A model generated the notes under the pieces. The model ran no database searches. It had not been told where the DNA came from and saw only the letters and a program-made list of their open reading frames with translations. Positions 16,489 through 18,279 of a stretch of 18,279 nt of DNA are shown piece by piece (position 1 is the stretch's first letter; each line of letters opens with the position of its first letter). This DNA comes from Chloroflexota bacterium (lineage in GTDB: Bacteria; Chloroflexota; Anaerolineae; UBA4142): NCBI GenBank assembly GCA_023380675.1, contig JAMCRS010000320.1:1-18279 (forward strand). The letters run 5' to 3'. A program made the position numbers and the translations under genes.

Positions 16489-16647
16489 TTTCGCCTCAAA
16501 TTCGTCTCGTTCAGTCTTTAGCGTGTGCGAGTCAATGCTCGCGAGCGACCGTCGATCGACGTTTTTGCGGAAACGGGTCCATTTCCACGGTCAGTAGGGC
16601 TGGTCGCACCTTTGTGCTCGCCGCTGGACTCGTTCGTTCCCGCCGCC

Positions 16648-16926
16648 TTACAATTTGGCCGTGGTGTCGAACACGTCGAGTAGCTCGTTGATCACACGCT
16701 CGCGCTCTTTCGGTTTGTTGCTGCGGATCGCCGTCGTCACGCAGGAACCCAGGTGTCGCTCCAGCAGCAGCGAATTGAGCCGGTCGAGCGCCTTTTGAAC
16801 TGCCTGGGTCTGCTTGATGATGTCGACGCAGTACGCGTCCTCTTCGATCATGCGCGCCACCGCGCCCACGTGCCCCTGGATGCTGAGCGCGCGATTGCGC
16901 AGGTCTTGCTTTTCGATGGTGGCCAT
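16648..16926 (-). CDS. csoR: CsoR-family copper-sensing transcriptional repressor
   Basis: This is a 92-residue DUF156/CsoR-type all-helical repressor that leaves DNA when it binds Cu(+). The core reads LSIQGHVGAVARMIEEDAYC then VDIIKQTQAVQKALDRLNSL. The Cu(+) ligands fit the family pattern: C33, H58 and C62, with the same spacing (25 and 4 residues) as C36, H61 and C65 of M. tuberculosis CsoR. This supports copper over formaldehyde (FrmR) or nickel (RcnR). ATG 16926 is chosen for its upstream AGGAAGG and family length. An ATG at 16950 (100 residues) is possible. The frame also runs up to 17067, but that passes through the promoter and is excluded. The gene is followed by copA on the same strand. 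Confidence 0.92.
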   Translation of the reverse strand: MATIEKQDLRNRALSIQGHVGAVARMIEEDAYCVDIIKQTQAVQKALDRLNSLLLERHLGSCVTTAIRSNKPKERERVINELLDVFDTTAKL

Positions 16927-16948
16927 CGCTTCCGCCTTCCTATCGGAC

Positions 16949-16975
16949 ATACCCCACCCCTGGGGGAGGGGGTTA
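16949..16975. promoter_or_regulatory. Putative CsoR operator
   Basis: A G/C pseudo-palindrome: left half CCCCACCCC (16952-16960), one central T, right half GGGGGAGGGGG (16962-16972), with TA-type flanks (ATA and TTA). This resembles the known CsoR site layout of TA, C-run, G-run, TA. It covers about +3 to +30 of the predicted csoR transcript, so bound CsoR would block early transcription. It could instead be an unrelated G-rich repeat. Confidence 0.55.
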
Positions 16976-16984
16976 GCTTTGTTC

Positions 16985-17013
16985 ATTATAGCGCGAGCGC
17001 GGGGAATTGTCAA
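16985..17013 (-). promoter_or_regulatory. Perfect-consensus sigma-70 promoter of csoR
   Basis: On the minus strand TTGACA (17008-17013) and TATAAT (16985-16990) are separated by 17 bases, matching the consensus at all twelve positions. The predicted start is near 16978, about 50 bases before the csoR ATG at 16926. Confidence 0.85.
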
Positions 17014-17029
17014 GAATTCCGGGGGCAGG

Positions 17030-17055
17030 AGAGGGCGTTCAATTGAACGCCCTCT
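17030..17055. repeat. Perfect 26-base palindrome between the methyltransferase and csoR
   Basis: Two exact 13-base halves, AGAGGGCGTTCAA and its reverse complement, meet without a spacer (axis at 17042/17043). As RNA it would form a strong hairpin with an AATT loop on either strand. It lies 45 bases after the methyltransferase stop and 17 bases before the csoR -35. No T tract follows, so it is either a factor-independent barrier without a typical tail or a mobile intergenic repeat. Confidence 0.7.
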
Positions 17056-17099
17056 ACCCCTCCGCACCTGCCACTAACCGGCATGTCGCGATGTCCCGT

Positions 17100-18014
17100 C
17101 TATAGAGCCACCGCCTGCGCGATGTGCGTCTGCTCGAATGCGTGGTAGCCGTCGGCGCGGTCGGAGAAATAGCGCGCCTGGATCTCGTCCGGACCCCAAT
17201 CTTCCGTCAACTTCCAACCGACGCCGGCGAGCTCGTCCGCGAGCGTGGCTGGGTCGAACCCGGTTTTCATCGGCTCGCCGACATTCCGGACGATGTCTTG
17301 AACGCGCCGAACGATCTTGCCGGCTCGCTGGGGATCAAACGCATCCTTGTCGTGGTAGTCGAAGATGATGGGGCTGCCGGCCGGAGCGAGGCCGGCGATG
17401 GCGCGCAGCGTATCGTGCACCTGATCGCGGGAAAGGTAAAAGGTGACTCCCAGCCAACTGAAAAAGCTCGGCTTGGTCGGATCGAAAGGAGAGTTCGCCA
17501 AGGCGCTGGCAATGTCCGGTCGCTCGAAATCCGCCGGAATCCAGTGCAGCGCCGCCGGCTCCTTCCAGCCGGCTGCGGCGACGCGGCGGCGCATTTCCGT
17601 CTGCGTCGTCGGGTGATCGACCTCGAAAACCCGAATCCGCCCCAGCATCTCCGGCTTGCGGAACGCAAACGTGTCGAAACCGGCGCCGAGGATCACGTAC
17701 TGCTTCACGCCGGTCTCTACGGCTCGCTCGAGACGCTCCTCGGTATAGCGCGAGCGGCTGAGCGTGATCGGCGCGCTCTGGAGGCGCATAACGGCCGCGA
17801 GCGCGCTTGCGTCGTCAGGGCATTGGGCGGCGAGCTCGGGGTCAAGGTATGCGAGGCTGAGCCCGAGGTTGTGACCGAACGACTCGCGTTCCTGCGGCGT
17901 GAAAAGCTCATTCGCCAAGAAATCGTCGAAAATCTTGGGATCGTCGTGTGTGGCATGGTAGGCCCTGACGTACGCGGTGACGAGCGCGGTGACACTGACT
18001 CGACTCTGTTCCAC
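17100..18014 (-). CDS. Class I SAM-dependent methyltransferase, LCM/TIGR00027 family
   Basis: This is a 304-residue soluble methyltransferase related to leucine carboxyl methyltransferases (PF04072). It shows SRYTEERLERAVETGVKQYV (88-107), motif I VILGAGFDTFAFR (107-119), FEVDHPTTQ (130-138) with the acidic ribose ligand, and FFSWLGVTFYLSRDQV further on. All are typical of the bacterial TIGR00027 group, often annotated as putative O-methyltransferases of natural-product or lipid pathways. The start is GTG at 18014, preceded by a near-perfect AAGGAGGT five bases away. It has its own promoter and appears to be monocistronic, ending before a palindrome. The substrate is unknown. Confidence 0.88.
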   Translation of the reverse strand: MEQSRVSVTALVTAYVRAYHATHDDPKIFDDFLANELFTPQERESFGHNLGLSLAYLDPELAAQCPDDASALAAVMRLQSAPITLSRSRYTEERLERAVETGVKQYVILGAGFDTFAFRKPEMLGRIRVFEVDHPTTQTEMRRRVAAAGWKEPAALHWIPADFERPDIASALANSPFDPTKPSFFSWLGVTFYLSRDQVHDTLRAIAGLAPAGSPIIFDYHDKDAFDPQRAGKIVRRVQDIVRNVGEPMKTGFDPATLADELAGVGWKLTEDWGPDEIQARYFSDRADGYHAFEQTHIAQAVAL

Positions 18015-18019
18015 TGCAG

Positions 18020-18027
18020 ACCTCCTT
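18020..18027 (-). promoter_or_regulatory. Ribosome binding site fixing the GTG start of the methyltransferase
   Basis: AAGGAGGT on the minus strand, five bases before GTG 18014. Its strength supports the use of a non-ATG start. Confidence 0.8.
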
Positions 18028-18113
18028 CGGGACGGCTGATTATGCCCGCGCTCGAATCCCAGTCTCTATGGCGCTGGTGCGAGACGGGTTTTCCGGCGCA
18101 GGCACAACCTATT

Positions 18114-18142
18114 ATTATAACACAGATTGGGAAAATTGTCAC
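18114..18142 (-). promoter_or_regulatory. Sigma-70 promoter of the LCM-type methyltransferase gene
   Basis: On the minus strand, GTGACA (18137-18142) lies 17 bases before TATAAT (18114-18119), which is preceded by TGT (an extended -10). The match is 11 of 12. The leader would be about 90 bases long. Confidence 0.75.
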
Positions 18143-18169
18143 ATTTTGGCTCACGCGAGGCACGGCTTC

Positions 18170-18279
18170 TCAAAAGTCAGACAACCTGCGTAGGACAAGC
18201 TGCTGCGCCTTGGCCGGATGAGCGTCGAAATAGCGCCGCGCTTCAGGGAGATTAGTCCATCCCAGTCTGACTACGAGCC
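18170..18279 (-). CDS. Possible C-terminal end of an unidentified gene (cut by window edge)
   Basis: One frame is open from the right edge for 35 codons. It ends at TGA 18170-18172 with ARRYFDAHPAKAQQLVLRRL then SDF. The composition looks like a real soluble protein tail, and the other two minus-strand frames have early stops. It ends about 30 bases before the promoter of the next gene. It is too short to name a family. Confidence 0.35.
   Translation of the reverse strand, partial: LVVRLGWTNLPEARRYFDAHPAKAQQLVLRRLSDF

Noticed and set aside
14299..16521. Very long plus-strand open frame opposite copA
   Set aside because: It mirrors copA codon bias in a GC-rich gene; the predicted protein is Arg/Asp/His-rich without any domain, while the minus strand encodes a complete CopA.
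16540..16565. CGTCGATCGACG palindrome followed by T's on the plus strand as a terminator
   Set aside because: No gene on the plus strand ends there; on the minus strand the T tract is on the wrong side.
16927..17067. N-terminal extension of CsoR to 17067
   Set aside because: It would read through the consensus promoter, the operator and half of a palindrome; family length fits the start at 16926 (or 16950).
1..18279. CRISPR arrays, tRNA or rRNA genes, transposase or integrase genes
   Set aside because: I saw no regularly spaced direct repeats, tRNA-like cloverleaf, rRNA motif, or recombinase signature anywhere in the window.

Overview
The window is GC-rich (roughly 60%), and every gene I can support is on the minus strand, so transcription runs right to left. 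The organism is most likely a bacterium of the Chloroflexota (Anaerolineae-like), probably uncultured. This is inferred from a secreted ricin-type lectin with a long Thr/Pro linker, a long DUF2085 membrane protein containing CHQLPERS, short G/C-rich intergenic hairpin repeats, and near-consensus sigma-70 promoters with exact 17-base spacers. No rRNA or tRNA gene is present to settle it.

Right part (about 18279 to 11971): the C-terminal end of an unidentified gene, then a stand-alone SAM-dependent methyltransferase (LCM/TIGR00027 type) with its own strong promoter. Next is a copper module: csoR behind a perfect TTGACA-N17-TATAAT promoter with a CsoR-like G/C pseudo-palindrome just downstream, then the Cu(+)-exporting ATPase copA. 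These are followed by a small membrane ORF, a DUF2085 membrane protein, a UbiE-like methyltransferase and a 58-residue YHS-domain metal-binding protein. The block ends at a clear intrinsic terminator (11971-12000). CsoR would sense Cu(+), CopA would pump it out, and the YHS protein may bind it.

Middle part (about 11795 to 8535): a hairpin repeat, then an FkbM-type methyltransferase, a GT4-type glycosyltransferase coupled to it by ATGA, and a secreted or lipid-anchored lectin with its own promoter. This looks like a small glycan modification and recognition cluster. The glycosyltransferase frame has no stop where the protein family would end and runs into the lectin gene.

Left part (about 8047 to 1): a respiratory complex I operon starting at a good promoter and reading nuoA, nuoE, nuoH, a DinB-like gene, nuoJ, nuoK, nuoL, nuoM, nuoN (cut by the window edge). 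All membrane subunits are present, but the peripheral-arm genes nuoB, C, D, F, G and I are not. A DinB/ClbS-like gene sits exactly where nuoI is usually found and overlaps nuoJ by one base. The missing subunits must lie beyond nuoN or elsewhere in the genome if the complex is functional. The 490-base gap between the lectin gene and the nuoA promoter holds no convincing gene, only an inverted-repeat element.
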